This document shows positions 25,322-35,700 of a DNA stretch of 64,000 bases, in pieces. This DNA comes from UBA10348 sp002469915 (GTDB taxonomy: Bacteria > Bacteroidota > Rhodothermia > Rhodothermales > UBA10348): NCBI GenBank assembly GCA_029249345.1, contig JAQWHM010000011.1, positions 62,001-126,000 of the forward strand, written 5' to 3'. The position numbers were made by a program, and so were the translations under genes. Each line of letters opens with the position of its first letter. The stretch's first letter is position 1. The notes beneath the pieces were generated by a model that was not told the DNA's origin, did no database searches, and saw nothing but the letters and a program-made list of their open reading frames with translations.

Positions 25322-26494
25322 ATGCAAAGACCATTTATTCGCCCCATGCCGGGTAGGGACATCACTGAATCCCACCGACCGGCCACTCCACTTGAGTTAT
25401 TTTTTGATCTCGTTTGCGTTATTGCGATCGCTAGCGCTGCCGCAGGTTTACATCATGCAATCGCTGAAAATCACATAGGAATAGGAATTCTGACCTTTAC
25501 CTACGCTTTTGGATCCATTTGGTGGGCGTGGATGAACTTCACTTGGTTCGCCTCAGCCTATGATAATGATGACATCCCCTATCGAATTGCCGTGTTTGTG
25601 ATGATTGGTGGCGCGATGCTTATCGCTGCCGGAATCCCAGCCATGATGGTCGATCAGGACTCTACCCTTGGATTGACGGGCTACATTATTATGAGGTTAG
25701 CGCTCGTCTCGCTTTGGCTTCGTGCAGGCAAACATGACCCCTCCAGACGAACTACGGCCATCCGATATGCTGTCGGCATTTCTATGTGCCAGACCCTTTG
25801 GATAGTCGGTGTCTTATTCGTCCCAGCTGAATTTTTCTTCTGGTTTTTTCCGTTCGCATTCATTTGTGAATGGGCCGTTCCATGGTATGCAGAAAAGGCA
25901 GCCGGTACCCCTTGGCATAAAGGTCATATTGCAGAACGATATGGTCTACTTACGATAATCGTCCTAGGCGAGTCATTACTTGCGCTCTCCATGGCCATTT
26001 CTGCTTCTGGAGAAATTGGTTCCTGGAGTTTCGAACAACACATGCTCATTTTGAGTGGCTTAATCATTGTCTTCTCTATGTGGTGGTTGTATTTCAGCGA
26101 GTCTGAGCACCTAGCACTAGACCGCACCGAATCCGGATTTATTTGGGGCTACGGCCACTTGGTTGTATTTGGGTCTGCAGCGGCTGTTGGAGCCGGCCTC
26201 GCTTTAAACGTAGATGTGTTATCGGGACATGCCCATGTTGAAGGTTTCATCTCCAATGCGGCTCTTACCATTCCGTCCGCCCTCTTTTTGTTCGGACTCT
26301 GGATTGTCCATGACCAATTCAATCACAAAAAAGGATTCCTTAGATATCTGGTCCCTATCACAGCCCTCTTACTACTAGGGGCCACGTACGTCCCGTTTGC
26401 CCCAGCTGCAACGGCGTTATTACTTACCGGCTGCCTGATGGTCCGTCTCAAACAAGCGTCCTTCATTGACGACTCACATCCCACTGTATCCTAA
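25322..26494 (+). CDS. Low-temperature requirement A (LtrA) family membrane protein
   Basis: A 390-residue inner-membrane protein with about ten hydrophobic segments. The N-terminal signature RPATPLELFFDLVCVIAI defines the LtrA family, followed by YAFGSIWWAWMNFTWFAS and, in the middle, HIAERYGLLTIIVLGESLLA. LtrA was named in Listeria for growth in the cold; its transport or enzyme role is unproven. It overlaps sdaA by one base (TAATG), so the two are co-translated. Confidence 0.92.
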   Translation: MQRPFIRPMPGRDITESHRPATPLELFFDLVCVIAIASAAAGLHHAIAENHIGIGILTFTYAFGSIWWAWMNFTWFASAYDNDDIPYRIAVFVMIGGAMLIAAGIPAMMVDQDSTLGLTGYIIMRLALVSLWLRAGKHDPSRRTTAIRYAVGISMCQTLWIVGVLFVPAEFFFWFFPFAFICEWAVPWYAEKAAGTPWHKGHIAERYGLLTIIVLGESLLALSMAISASGEIGSWSFEQHMLILSGLIIVFSMWWLYFSESEHLALDRTESGFIWGYGHLVVFGSAAAVGAGLALNVDVLSGHAHVEGFISNAALTIPSALFLFGLWIVHDQFNHKKGFLRYLVPITALLLLGATYVPFAPAATALLLTGCLMVRLKQASFIDDSHPTVS

Positions 26495-27852
26495 TGTTCA
26501 TTAGCGCACTCGATTTGTTTAAAGTCGGGATTGGCCCCTCCAGCTCCCACACCATGGGTCCCATGGTTGCCGCATTTCGCTTTCGAGAAGAGACCTCGGA
26601 TCGACTGGGACCCGGTATGCGGATTCAGTGTCTACTCAAAGGCTCCTTGGCATACACCGGGAAAGGTCACGCCACAGACCGAGCCGTCGTCTTGGGCCTC
26701 AATGGGTATGCACCCGTTGAGTTAATTGATACGGACGTTGCGTGCCTATTAGGCGACCTCTGGGACAAAGAAACCCTTCGGATCGGTGACCAGAAAGTGT
26801 CCTTTGAGCCTTCGGCCGATGTGATTTTCGACCGAGATCATCCACTGCCAGAACACCCCAACGCGATGCTGTTCAGGCTCTTAGGTAAAAATGACGCCGT
26901 GATATTCGAAAAAGCGTTCTTTTCCATTGGAGGAGGATTCATTTCAACGAGAGAAGATATCGGATCTCTTGAGGCCCCTTTGGTCATGGAAGACGCAGCC
27001 CCCTTTACTTTTCCGTTCGAATCGGGCCTAGATATGCTCGACATGTCGGAAGCCAGCGGTTTAACTATTGCAGGCATGAAACGCGAAAACGAACATCTAC
27101 ATCACGGCGATGTAGAGCTAGACCGCGGCCTCGATACGGTGTGGACAGCCATGAAAAAGTGCGTCGAGAACGGACTCGAATCAGAAGGAACGCTACCAGG
27201 CGGGTTAAACGTTCAGCGCCGGGCGTGTGATCTGTACGAGCAACTAAAGGCTGATTCAATGGCGACACTCAATGACTGGCTCTGCGCGTACGCTATGGCA
27301 GTTAATGAAGAGAACGCTGCTGGTCATATGGTCGTAACGGCTCCTACGAACGGTGCAGCCGGGGTCATTCCGGCTGTATTGTACTACCTCGTAAAGCATG
27401 AGAACATCTCACTGGATCAAGTACATGACTTCTTGCTCACGTCGGCTGCCATAGGCGGATTGATTAAACATCGGAGTTCAATATCCGGCGCCGAGGTAGG
27501 CTGCCAGGGCGAAGTAGGCTCGGCCTCTGCCATGGCAGCAGCTGGGTTATGCGCGGTGCGTGGTGGATCTGTAATTCAAGTTGAAAACGCAGCTGAAATC
27601 GCACTCGAGCACCACCTTGGATTAACATGCGACCCTGTAGCAGGGCTAGTTCAAGTGCCCTGCATCGAGCGAAACGGATTCGGTGCTATCAAAGCGTTTA
27701 CCGCAGCTTCTCTAGCCCTGCGTGGTAGTGGACAACATATCATGACGCTGGATGCGTGCATACTTGCCATGAAACAGACCGGCGAGGAAATGTCGCACAA
27801 GTTCAAAGAAACCTCTTTGGGTGGATTAGCCGTCAGCATGACGGAGTGCTAA
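26494..27852 (+). CDS. sdaA: L-serine ammonia-lyase (iron-sulfur type)
   Basis: Deaminates L-serine to pyruvate and ammonia using a [4Fe-4S] cluster instead of PLP. The 452-residue single chain has the N-terminal signature GIGPSSSHTMGPMVAA, and the alpha-region motifs GAEVGCQGEVGSASAMA and LTCDPVAGLVQVPCIERN. These supply the three conserved cysteines. It is the one-chain form with N-terminal beta domain and C-terminal alpha domain, and is coupled to ltrA by a one-base overlap. Confidence 0.96.
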   Translation: MFISALDLFKVGIGPSSSHTMGPMVAAFRFREETSDRLGPGMRIQCLLKGSLAYTGKGHATDRAVVLGLNGYAPVELIDTDVACLLGDLWDKETLRIGDQKVSFEPSADVIFDRDHPLPEHPNAMLFRLLGKNDAVIFEKAFFSIGGGFISTREDIGSLEAPLVMEDAAPFTFPFESGLDMLDMSEASGLTIAGMKRENEHLHHGDVELDRGLDTVWTAMKKCVENGLESEGTLPGGLNVQRRACDLYEQLKADSMATLNDWLCAYAMAVNEENAAGHMVVTAPTNGAAGVIPAVLYYLVKHENISLDQVHDFLLTSAAIGGLIKHRSSISGAEVGCQGEVGSASAMAAAGLCAVRGGSVIQVENAAEIALEHHLGLTCDPVAGLVQVPCIERNGFGAIKAFTAASLALRGSGQHIMTLDACILAMKQTGEEMSHKFKETSLGGLAVSMTEC

Positions 27853-27973
27853 GTCTTTCTTTTTGCTTCTGAGAACGCTCTTGAATGGTTTCGGTACACG
27901 CCGTACCCACTTTTTTATTTGCCCCGGCCGATAGAATGTTGTTCTTTACGGCATCTAGTTATTATATCTCTTT

Positions 27974-28480
27974 ATGTCTCAGACACAGCTCATCGTTCTC
28001 TTTGTAACGTTTCTGCTGGCATCTTTGGTCGTGGTGCCACTGATTCTCGTTACCATAAAGAACGAGCGGAAAAAAAAGGAAGAGGAGGTGCACAAGATCA
28101 AGAGGTCGATTGCACGGGAAGAAGCCAGAGTCCATGCCTTGGAAGAAGAAGCACGGTCCGAAGCGCTACTCAAACAGAAAGCGCGCCTAATCCATGATTT
28201 TCAAGAGGTAAATCACCAGTTTCGCGATCTGATTCAATCACTGTATCCGTCATATTCCTGTCCCACCTGTGCATCAAAAGTTGTCAAGCTTGTAGACTTT
28301 GATCCAAAGAATGGAGAGATGACGCTTTCTTGTGGAAAATGTGCGTCTAAACGAAAGACACTACCCAAAAATCCAACAACGTACGCAGATACGATTTCAC
28401 AGCTCACGCCTGCCTTGAATGCATATCACAGGGTACATGATCTCGTCCCCAATCTTCCTGACCTGCTTTTTTCTATTTAA
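27974..28480 (+). CDS. Membrane-anchored coiled-coil zinc-ribbon protein (168 aa)
   Basis: I do not recognise a family. One N-terminal membrane helix (about residues 5-28), then a strongly charged helix with heptad-like spacing (about 30-88: ERKKKEEEVHKIKRSIAREEARV), then a zinc ribbon with CPTC (Cys96, Cys99) and CGKC (Cys120, Cys123), then a short tail. The layout suggests a membrane-tethered adaptor. It stands between sdaA and the RRM gene with an independent start. Confidence 0.78.
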   Translation: MSQTQLIVLFVTFLLASLVVVPLILVTIKNERKKKEEEVHKIKRSIAREEARVHALEEEARSEALLKQKARLIHDFQEVNHQFRDLIQSLYPSYSCPTCASKVVKLVDFDPKNGEMTLSCGKCASKRKTLPKNPTTYADTISQLTPALNAYHRVHDLVPNLPDLLFSI

Positions 28481-28529
28481 GAGATTAAACAATCGGGTTA
28501 GTGAGAACCTGAAGGAAATACTGTGCAGA

Positions 28530-28566
28530 TAAAAAAAGGGCGCTGGTGCAAATGCACCAGCGCCCT
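28530..28566 (-). terminator. Terminator of the RRM protein gene
   Basis: A perfect 14-bp stem (28537-28550 with 28553-28566) in which the minus-strand transcript runs into seven T (28530-28536), 24 bases past the stop codon. Confidence 0.92.
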
Positions 28567-28589
28567 AAAAGTCTGTAGATCAAAAAGAT

Positions 28590-28934
28590 CTACCAGCGTC
28601 CGCCGCCACCGCCGCCATTGCCGCCGCGATGTCCGCCGCCGCCGCCGCCGCCACGGTGACCACCGCCGCCGCCGCCGCCGCCACTGCGCTGTGGGCGATC
28701 GTTAGCTTCGTTGACGCGAATCTCGCGACCGTCCATTTCCTGTCCGTTCAGGTTTTCAATGGCTTCTAGAGCTGCATCGTCTTCCATTTCAACGAAACCA
28801 AATCCACGGGAGCGACCCGTTTCACGATCGGAGATCACTTTTGCTGAAAGCACTTCTCCGTACTGGGAAAAGAGATTTTCAAGTTCCTGATCATCCGTGC
28901 GCCACGGCAAATTGCCGACAAATATATTTTTCAT
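28590..28934 (-). CDS. RRM-domain RNA-binding protein with glycine-rich tail
   Basis: A 114-residue single-RRM protein like the bacterial/cyanobacterial Rbp group. RNP2 is IFVGNLPW (residues 3-10) and RNP1 is RGFGFVEM (about 43-50); the tail (about 82-114) is almost pure Gly with HRGG spacers. Such proteins bind RNA and often respond to cold or stress. The tail is encoded by a CCG-rich tract. A second hairpin (28575-28593) overlaps the stop codon. The gap upstream to rodA is over 300 bases. Confidence 0.95.
   Translation of the reverse strand: MKNIFVGNLPWRTDDQELENLFSQYGEVLSAKVISDRETGRSRGFGFVEMEDDAALEAIENLNGQEMDGREIRVNEANDRPQRSGGGGGGGGHRGGGGGGGHRGGNGGGGGGRW
28599..28683 (-). repeat. CCG-rich trinucleotide tract encoding the Gly tail
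   Basis: A GC-rich, near-repeated trinucleotide stretch, interrupted by CAC/CGA-type codons, that encodes the glycine-rich tail of the RRM protein. Such tracts are prone to slippage and length change. Confidence 0.75.
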
Positions 28935-29272
28935 AACGTCGTCAGAGCTATTACGCTCCGTTCTTTAAGTAACTAAGTCTAGTTTCAACAAACCCACGCA
29001 CCGGTTCAAAACAGAAGTCAGAGAAAAAACGCGTAATCAAGCCGATAAACGGAGGACGGGCGAGGCTTCGGACGACGGAAAGGTCGGAGAGCAGATGTGC
29101 TATTGAGGTGCATAATACGTCGAAAGAGTCAAAGGATTCGCATTTTGGTTCATTTCACACAAAACACTTGCCTTTGGGCGCCTAAAAACAGCGAAAATGG
29201 CCGCTATTTAGTGCCCCTACTATTCACTACTGACGACGTTCACCGTGTGTGGTAGAGCAGAAATTCGCGCGA
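28935..29272. other. Long intergenic region upstream of the RRM gene
   Basis: About 340 bases between the rodA stop and the RRM start, both on the minus strand. No convincing gene was found. It should contain the RRM promoter and a long leader; an RNA thermosensor-type leader is possible but nothing definite can be seen. Confidence 0.5.
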
Positions 29273-30532
29273 TCAGTATCCGTAGATCGAGAAGTCGTCT
29301 CGCCTCAGGTGCAAGGACAACACAATGGCTAGTAAAGCGGAGTTGGCTAATAAGGCCGAACCTCCGTAGGACAGAAACGGGAGTGGAATACCAATTACTG
29401 GGAGCACTGACGTTGCCATGCCCATGTTGATAAAGATGTGAATCAAATACACCCCAGCCGTTCCACCTGCCACCATGACCCCAAAAGGGTGCTTCATGTT
29501 AGCGCCTAACATAACAATGCGAATGAGCAGGAGCGAGAATAAGCCAATCACGATCATTGAGCCGATGAATCCGAACTCCTCTCCGATGACAGAGAAGATA
29601 AAATCAGTGGATTGCTCCATCACATAGCCGCCCTGAGTCTGTGTGCCCTGCAAAAACCCCTTTCCACTAAACCCCCCTGAACCGATGGCCGCCATGGAAT
29701 TAACCTGATGGTAGCCGACGCCAAGACGGAATTCCTCCGCTCCCGGGTTGGTAAATGCCAATACTCGCTGGATTTGATGGGGAGCTAACAAAGTGGTGAT
29801 AGCCAATGTAGTTACCGCTGCTGTCCCTCCTGTGAACAATCCAGTTATGACGCCAATCCGGCGGTCGCGGGTTTTCCACCACATAAAACCCGTAAACAAG
29901 ACGGAGAATACAATGGCCGTAGGCATGGAAACGATCGCGAAGTACCCCGCGACCGCCGGCGCAATCATAAGGAGTAGTAAATTCAGTTCGAGGCCACTCC
30001 AGAACAGGGCAATGGGAATCAAACCAAAAAACACCAGTGCGGTCCCCGTATCGTTTTGTAAAACGATGAGCACGGCCGGAAGCAGAATGAGTCCCACCAC
30101 CATGAGCGCAAACCGGATATCCATTGTTTTGGGCCTTCGGATTCCCACCAATTGAGCAACGGCTAAAATCGTTCCTACCTTGGCCAACTCCGAGACTTGA
30201 AGACCGATTGAGCCGAAATACAGCCAAGATTTCGCACCGTTAACTTCGCGACCAAAGGCGAGGGCGGCTAATAACAAAAGTACGGTCACGATGTAGATAG
30301 GAAATCCCGAGACCTGAAAAAACCGAATGGGGAGAGCGAGGGCAATCAAGATTCCGGCTAAGGAAATCCCCAGCCACATAACCTGTTTATCAAAGTTTTC
30401 TCGCGGTTCAAAGTCGCTGAATTCAGCCGCAACACCATTCGTTGCGGAATAAATAGCAGCTAGGCCAAGAACCACCAGGCCTAGCCAAGCGATCAGTACC
30501 AACGGATCTAGATTTCGGTACCATGCTCTCAT
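29273..30532 (-). CDS. rodA: Peptidoglycan glycosyltransferase / rod shape-determining protein RodA
   Basis: A 419-residue SEDS-family polymerase that builds peptidoglycan strands in the elongasome. About ten membrane helices; family motifs include LQVSELAKVGTILAVAQL (the residue-ELAK signature region), LQNDTGTALVFF with the catalytic-region Asp, IGSGGFSGKGFLQGTQTQ, and GIPLPFLSYGGSALLANS near the end. The start overlaps the mrdA stop by four bases (ATGA), the common coupling of these partners. Confidence 0.95.
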   Translation of the reverse strand: MRAWYRNLDPLVLIAWLGLVVLGLAAIYSATNGVAAEFSDFEPRENFDKQVMWLGISLAGILIALALPIRFFQVSGFPIYIVTVLLLLAALAFGREVNGAKSWLYFGSIGLQVSELAKVGTILAVAQLVGIRRPKTMDIRFALMVVGLILLPAVLIVLQNDTGTALVFFGLIPIALFWSGLELNLLLLMIAPAVAGYFAIVSMPTAIVFSVLFTGFMWWKTRDRRIGVITGLFTGGTAAVTTLAITTLLAPHQIQRVLAFTNPGAEEFRLGVGYHQVNSMAAIGSGGFSGKGFLQGTQTQGGYVMEQSTDFIFSVIGEEFGFIGSMIVIGLFSLLLIRIVMLGANMKHPFGVMVAGGTAGVYLIHIFINMGMATSVLPVIGIPLPFLSYGGSALLANSALLAIVLSLHLRRDDFSIYGY

Positions 30533-32364
30533 TCAGATTTCGCAACCATAGGTGCACTGTTCTTTTCGAACATCAGATTCATGAGCCAATTTCGTTTGGG
30601 GTCTATCCGACCCGTGAGATAACGCTCAGCCATAAAACTACCAATTGGCCCTGCAGCGGTAGATCCAAAACCAGCATTTTCCACCAAAACCGCTAACACA
30701 ATGGTTGGATTTTGAGCTGGAGCGGCAAGAATAAATACCGAATCATCTCCATCCGCCCGCGAGTTCTCCGCTGACCCCGTTTTTCCATAAGAGTCTATGC
30801 CTGGAATCTGCAGCCAGTCGCTTTCCTCGGATACAACCCGAGCCATACCTTCTTTTACAAGCCGTACATAAACGGGGTTTAATGCTACCTGTTCAACCAT
30901 CTGATCATTGGGTCTCACCACCTCTTGCGTCTCGAGATTGACAATTTCCCTTACCAGATGGGGTGAAACAAGCTTTCCACCGTTTGAGAGCGCCGCCATA
31001 TATCGAGCAAGCTGTAGCGGAGAGACCAGTAAGTCTCCCTGACCAACACCCAAATTCATGGTCGTACCCTCGTTCCAAAACTGTGGGGCAGGACCAAATC
31101 GAGAATTGAAATAGGTGGAATCTGGAATTCGCCCGTCAGCAATTTCTCCAGCAGCAATGTCTAAAGAAGGAGACGACCCGAACCCAAGTGATGTCGCAAA
31201 TCGATTGAGTGAATTGACGTCCATGATGCGCATCATTTCAAAGAAAAACGTATTGCACGATTCTTTGATGGCCTCGACGACATTAATTGATCCGTGCGTA
31301 TCTAAGCAAGCGAAGAACTGCCCTCTTCCCCTCGGATGACCACCGCCACAGTACACCTTCGTCTTGGCATCGATAGCACCCGCATGCAACGCCAGAAGAG
31401 CTACTAGTGGCTTAAACGTAGATCCCGGCATAAATACAGATTGCGTCACGCGATTAAATAGGGGTTTCTCGGGAGCCGACACCACCTCGTCCCAGACTTC
31501 AGCGTCCAAGTACCCAGTGAACATCTCTAGGTTGTAATCTGGTGCACTGTGCATAGCCAGCACTTCGCCGTTGTTAGGATCTAAGGCGATAACACCCCCT
31601 CTTTTCCCAACAAAGAGTGACTCCGCAAACGCCTGTAAATCCGCATCCAGCGTCAGATTCAGCTCGTTTCCGCTGACCGGGGCATGGTTGCGCTCGCCTC
31701 CCAAGTAATCTTCAACCACCTGTCCCTTCACATTCACCATTTTATATTCGGCACCCACTCTACCACGAACGGCCGATTCGTATTCCAGCTCAAGCCCAGC
31801 TTTTCCTATCGCGTCACCTCGCCGGTACCCTTCTTCTACTCGTTTATGGAGCGTCTTATCCGATATTTCTCGCACATATCCCAGCGCGTGTGTGGCTCTC
31901 GCTTGCGTGAGGTAGCGCCTTTTTTGCGTGAGATCGAAGTCAATCCCATGCAATCGATGCCGTTGCTCCAGAATCAATCCTAGCTCTTCAACCGATACAC
32001 CACTACGGAGAAGTGTTCGCTTGTGCATCGACCATTTCTTGGCATCCTGAACCTGTCGAGTCATCGTTGTATCGGCAACGCTCAAGAGTTCTGCCAACAA
32101 TGGAATCGTTTCTTCCTCGAAGTACTGAGGCGTAATAAAAATGGAATAGGTGGGTTCGTTTTCCACCATCAGCACACCATTCCTATCAAAAAATCGACCT
32201 CGAGGCGCTTGAACACGATGCTCTCTCATCGAATTATCTTGAGATGCTCCCGTATGAGATTGACGGTCTATAAGCTGAAGCTTGACCAGACGAAGAGCAA
32301 GGATGGCAAAAATAACCAGTATTAGCGCAGTAAAGACGCGCACGCGCGAGCGACTTTCATCCAT
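30529..32364 (-). CDS. mrdA: Penicillin-binding protein 2 (peptidoglycan transpeptidase)
   Basis: A 611-residue class B PBP that cross-links peptidoglycan together with RodA. One N-terminal membrane helix (about 10-28), a dimerisation domain, and a transpeptidase domain with the three motifs MPGSTFKP (SxxK), SCN (in IKESCNTFFF) and KTG (in SYGKTGSAEN). mreBCD genes, often upstream, are not present here. The ATG at 32364 leaves a 390-base gap to the divergent gene. Confidence 0.96.
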   Translation of the reverse strand: MDESRSRVRVFTALILVIFAILALRLVKLQLIDRQSHTGASQDNSMREHRVQAPRGRFFDRNGVLMVENEPTYSIFITPQYFEEETIPLLAELLSVADTTMTRQVQDAKKWSMHKRTLLRSGVSVEELGLILEQRHRLHGIDFDLTQKRRYLTQARATHALGYVREISDKTLHKRVEEGYRRGDAIGKAGLELEYESAVRGRVGAEYKMVNVKGQVVEDYLGGERNHAPVSGNELNLTLDADLQAFAESLFVGKRGGVIALDPNNGEVLAMHSAPDYNLEMFTGYLDAEVWDEVVSAPEKPLFNRVTQSVFMPGSTFKPLVALLALHAGAIDAKTKVYCGGGHPRGRGQFFACLDTHGSINVVEAIKESCNTFFFEMMRIMDVNSLNRFATSLGFGSSPSLDIAAGEIADGRIPDSTYFNSRFGPAPQFWNEGTTMNLGVGQGDLLVSPLQLARYMAALSNGGKLVSPHLVREIVNLETQEVVRPNDQMVEQVALNPVYVRLVKEGMARVVSEESDWLQIPGIDSYGKTGSAENSRADGDDSVFILAAPAQNPTIVLAVLVENAGFGSTAAGPIGSFMAERYLTGRIDPKRNWLMNLMFEKNSAPMVAKSE

Positions 32365-32755
32365 TGGAAGGTGAGATTAAGAAGTCAAAAGAGAAGAGCA
32401 ACCCAACCAAAATCGCTGAGATGTATGGTATATGGAAGACGATGCAGGGGAGTTCCATTCACACACGACATGAAGCAAATCAGTTCTGTATCGAAACGAT
32501 TCACCTGCTTATCGACGGTTTTCACCCACTCAATCCCGACCTTCAGTGTGCAGTCATTTACTCTGGGTTGGCAACCATACATTTGTTCGCGACGTTCCAA
32601 ATGAAATCAACGGTAGGAGCGTTTCGATCTGATGCAGATTACGACGAGTCAAAGTACATTTCTGCGCCCCGGACAATCCTTGCAGCTGACACTTATTAGT
32701 AGGAAGAGAATTCCCCCGCCATTTCCTACCGAGCTGACCAACAGATAGGTATCGT
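32365..32755. other. Divergent intergenic region between mrdA and the HExxH-propeller-barrel gene
   Basis: About 390 bases that should carry promoters in both directions. Short frames occur on both strands, but they lack normal starts and known content. Nothing else was recognised. Confidence 0.45.
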
Positions 32756-35700
32756 ATGACAACGACATTTCGAATCGTTCCACGAGTAATATTGATCGCA
32801 CTCTTCATGGCGGGTAGCGTGCTGATAACCGATTCGGCCGAAGCCCAATATTTTGGACGAAACAAGGTCCAGTACGATGATTTTGAGTTTCAATCATTCA
32901 AAACAGATCACTTCGAGATCTTTTTCTATCCCGAAGAAGAAGAGGCCGTAGGAGATGCTGCCCGAATGGCGGAACGCTGGTATCAACGACATTCCCGCAC
33001 TTTTTTGAGGGAATTTTACGAGCGGAAACCAATCATTTTATACGCGAATGACGCTGACTTCCACCAAACTAATGCAATCAATGGATCTCTAGGGGAAGGC
33101 ACCGGCGGGGTAACTGAGTCGCTCAAGGAGCGAGTCATTATGCCTTTAACTGGCAGCTATAAGGAAACGGATCATGTGTTGGGTCACGAACTGGTTCACT
33201 CGTTTCAATATGATTTAGCCCTCTCCCGCTCCGATTCGTTGCGATTTGCTTTTCAGCTGGTACCCCTATGGCTAACAGAAGGCATGGCCGAGTATTTCTC
33301 CGTTGGGCGCCTAGATGCTCACACGGCAATGTGGATGCGCGATGCAGCTCTTCGGAATGATCTGCCAACGATCGAGACGATTACCCGAGACATGAGCTAT
33401 TTCCCGTATCGATACGGTCAGGCTTATTTAGCATACATCGGAGGAAAATATGGAGATGCAGCCGTAGCGAACCTATTCAAGCTGTCCGGGCGAGTGGGCT
33501 TGGACTCTGCATTTGTTTACACGCTGGGCATCACAGCAGATTCGCTCTCAACCGAGTGGATTCAGACGGTAAAGGACACCTATCTGCCCCTCACAGAAGG
33601 AAGAGATGATTCCTCCGAGGCTGGAAGGCTTGTTCTCTCATCTCAAATGGACGCTGGGAAGATGAACATCGCGCCGGTTTTGTCTCCAGACGGCCAGTAT
33701 GTCGCGTTTTTGTCTGAAAAAGACATGTTTGAAATCAACTTGTTTATCGCAGACGCCAATACGGGCGAGATTGTTCGGCGCATGAAGAGTCGAAATCGCG
33801 ATTCGCATTACGATGCCATTCGGTTCATCGCATCCGCCGGCTCTTGGTCTCCTGATGGACGAAGCTTTGCATTCATCACATTCGTTGATGGTGACAATGA
33901 GATCTCCATAATGGACTGGACCAAAGGCTCCATTCAAAGTCGTTTTTCGGTAGAAGGCGTTTCCGCCATCACCAACCTTGCTTGGGCTCCAGACGGAGAG
34001 CACCTCGCTTTTTCTGGAATGGATGGTGGTATTTCAGATTTATACATGCTGAATATGGCATCCGGAGAAGTGCGGCAACTGACCAACGATCGCTACGCCG
34101 ACTTGCAGCCTGCATGGTCTCCAGATGGCAAATCACTAGCGTTCACGACAGACCGTGGACCGGAAGGCACTAATCTCAGAACGTTGGAGTTTGGTCAGGA
34201 ACGCCTGGCTATTATTGATACAGAAACGCTGGAAATTCGAGTATTGCGTCCTTTTGATGGGATGCATCATAATCCTCAGTTCTCGCCAGATGGACGTAAC
34301 CTGTATTTCATTTCCAATTATGATGGGTTCAAGGACGTCTACCGAATGGATCTGGCCAGTGAAAGTGTGTACAAACTGACGAACCTGAAAACGGGCGTTT
34401 CTGGTATTACTGCATTATCGCCGGCCATGACCGTCGCCGCCCAAAGCGGACGCATGATGTATTCAGTGTTCGGAGATTCAGAGTATCAGGTATTTGCGCG
34501 TGAATCTGATGATCTGGTTGGAGAATTAGTCGTTCCCGTGCAGGAAATGGAAGCAAGTATCGCCTCGGTCCTTCCTCCCTACCGTGGTCTCGATGAAGGC
34601 CTTGTCGGAAATTATCTAAACGATCCATTAACCGGGCTTCCTCCGGATCAAGATTTCTCATCTGAAGCCTACAGTCCACGACTCAAATTAGACTTTGTCG
34701 CTCCTCCTACGGTTGGTGTTTCTGCCGGTGGATTATATGGTTCGGGCGTTTCTGGTGGAGTAGGGTTCTTTTTTAGTGATATGCTTGGGAATCATAGTTT
34801 GACCGTCGTTGCGCAAGCCAACGGCACGTTCAAGGATGTAGGTGCTCAGGCCGGCTATCTAAATCGAGAAAACCGCTTGAACTGGGGTGGTTTTGTCGGG
34901 CATACCCCGATTCTGTACGGAGCTTCACAATGGGACCAACCCAGATTTGACGACCAGACGGGGCTACCGTCTCAGGTCATTAATCAGTATCGCTATCGGA
35001 TTTACATTGATCAACTAGAAGGAATGGCTTCCTATCCATTCACGGCAACTCGGCGCGTAGAATTATCTGGTGGCCTAACACGGTATGGATTTGATTACGA
35101 AGTAGACACCTTCTACTACAGCGCTATTGGTGTTCGTAGAGTTCGCACAGATCTGAATTCGCAAGAACCCGATGCCGTGTACTTTGCGCAAGCTGGACTC
35201 GCTTTGGTCAACGATTACTCGTTCTTTGGATTCACGTCTCCTATTCGCGGTGGTCGTTCTCGATTTGAGGTTACGCCTTTTGTAGGTTCCGAAACCTTTT
35301 TCCGGGTGCAAGCGGATTACCGCAAATACGTCCAGCTCAGTTCTCTGACATTAGCCTTCCGTGGACTCCATGTTGGAAATTACGGGGCGAAGGAGTCCGG
35401 TAATTCACTCTTTACCCGAGAATACCTAGGCTATGCTAATAGTTCGGGATTTGTTCGAGGGTACAGCTTTACTTCCTTTGACGATCCTAATGAGTGCACC
35501 GCATCAGCTACCGGAGCGTGTGCCGAACAGGAAAGACTGCTTGGTACACGAGTGGGGCTTGCAAGCCTTGAGCTTCGGGTCCCGTTGTTTGGAACAGAAT
35601 CCTACGGGTTGCTCAACTTCCCTTACCTCCCGACCGAAATATCCTTTTTCGCCGATGGTGGCGTTTCATGGACAGCTGAAGAAGCTCCTGATCTTCGGTG

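Noticed and set aside
32364..32699. A 111-codon plus-strand frame between mrdA and the HExxH-propeller-barrel gene
   Set aside because: Starts with TTG, has no family resemblance, and lies in what should be a divergent promoter region.
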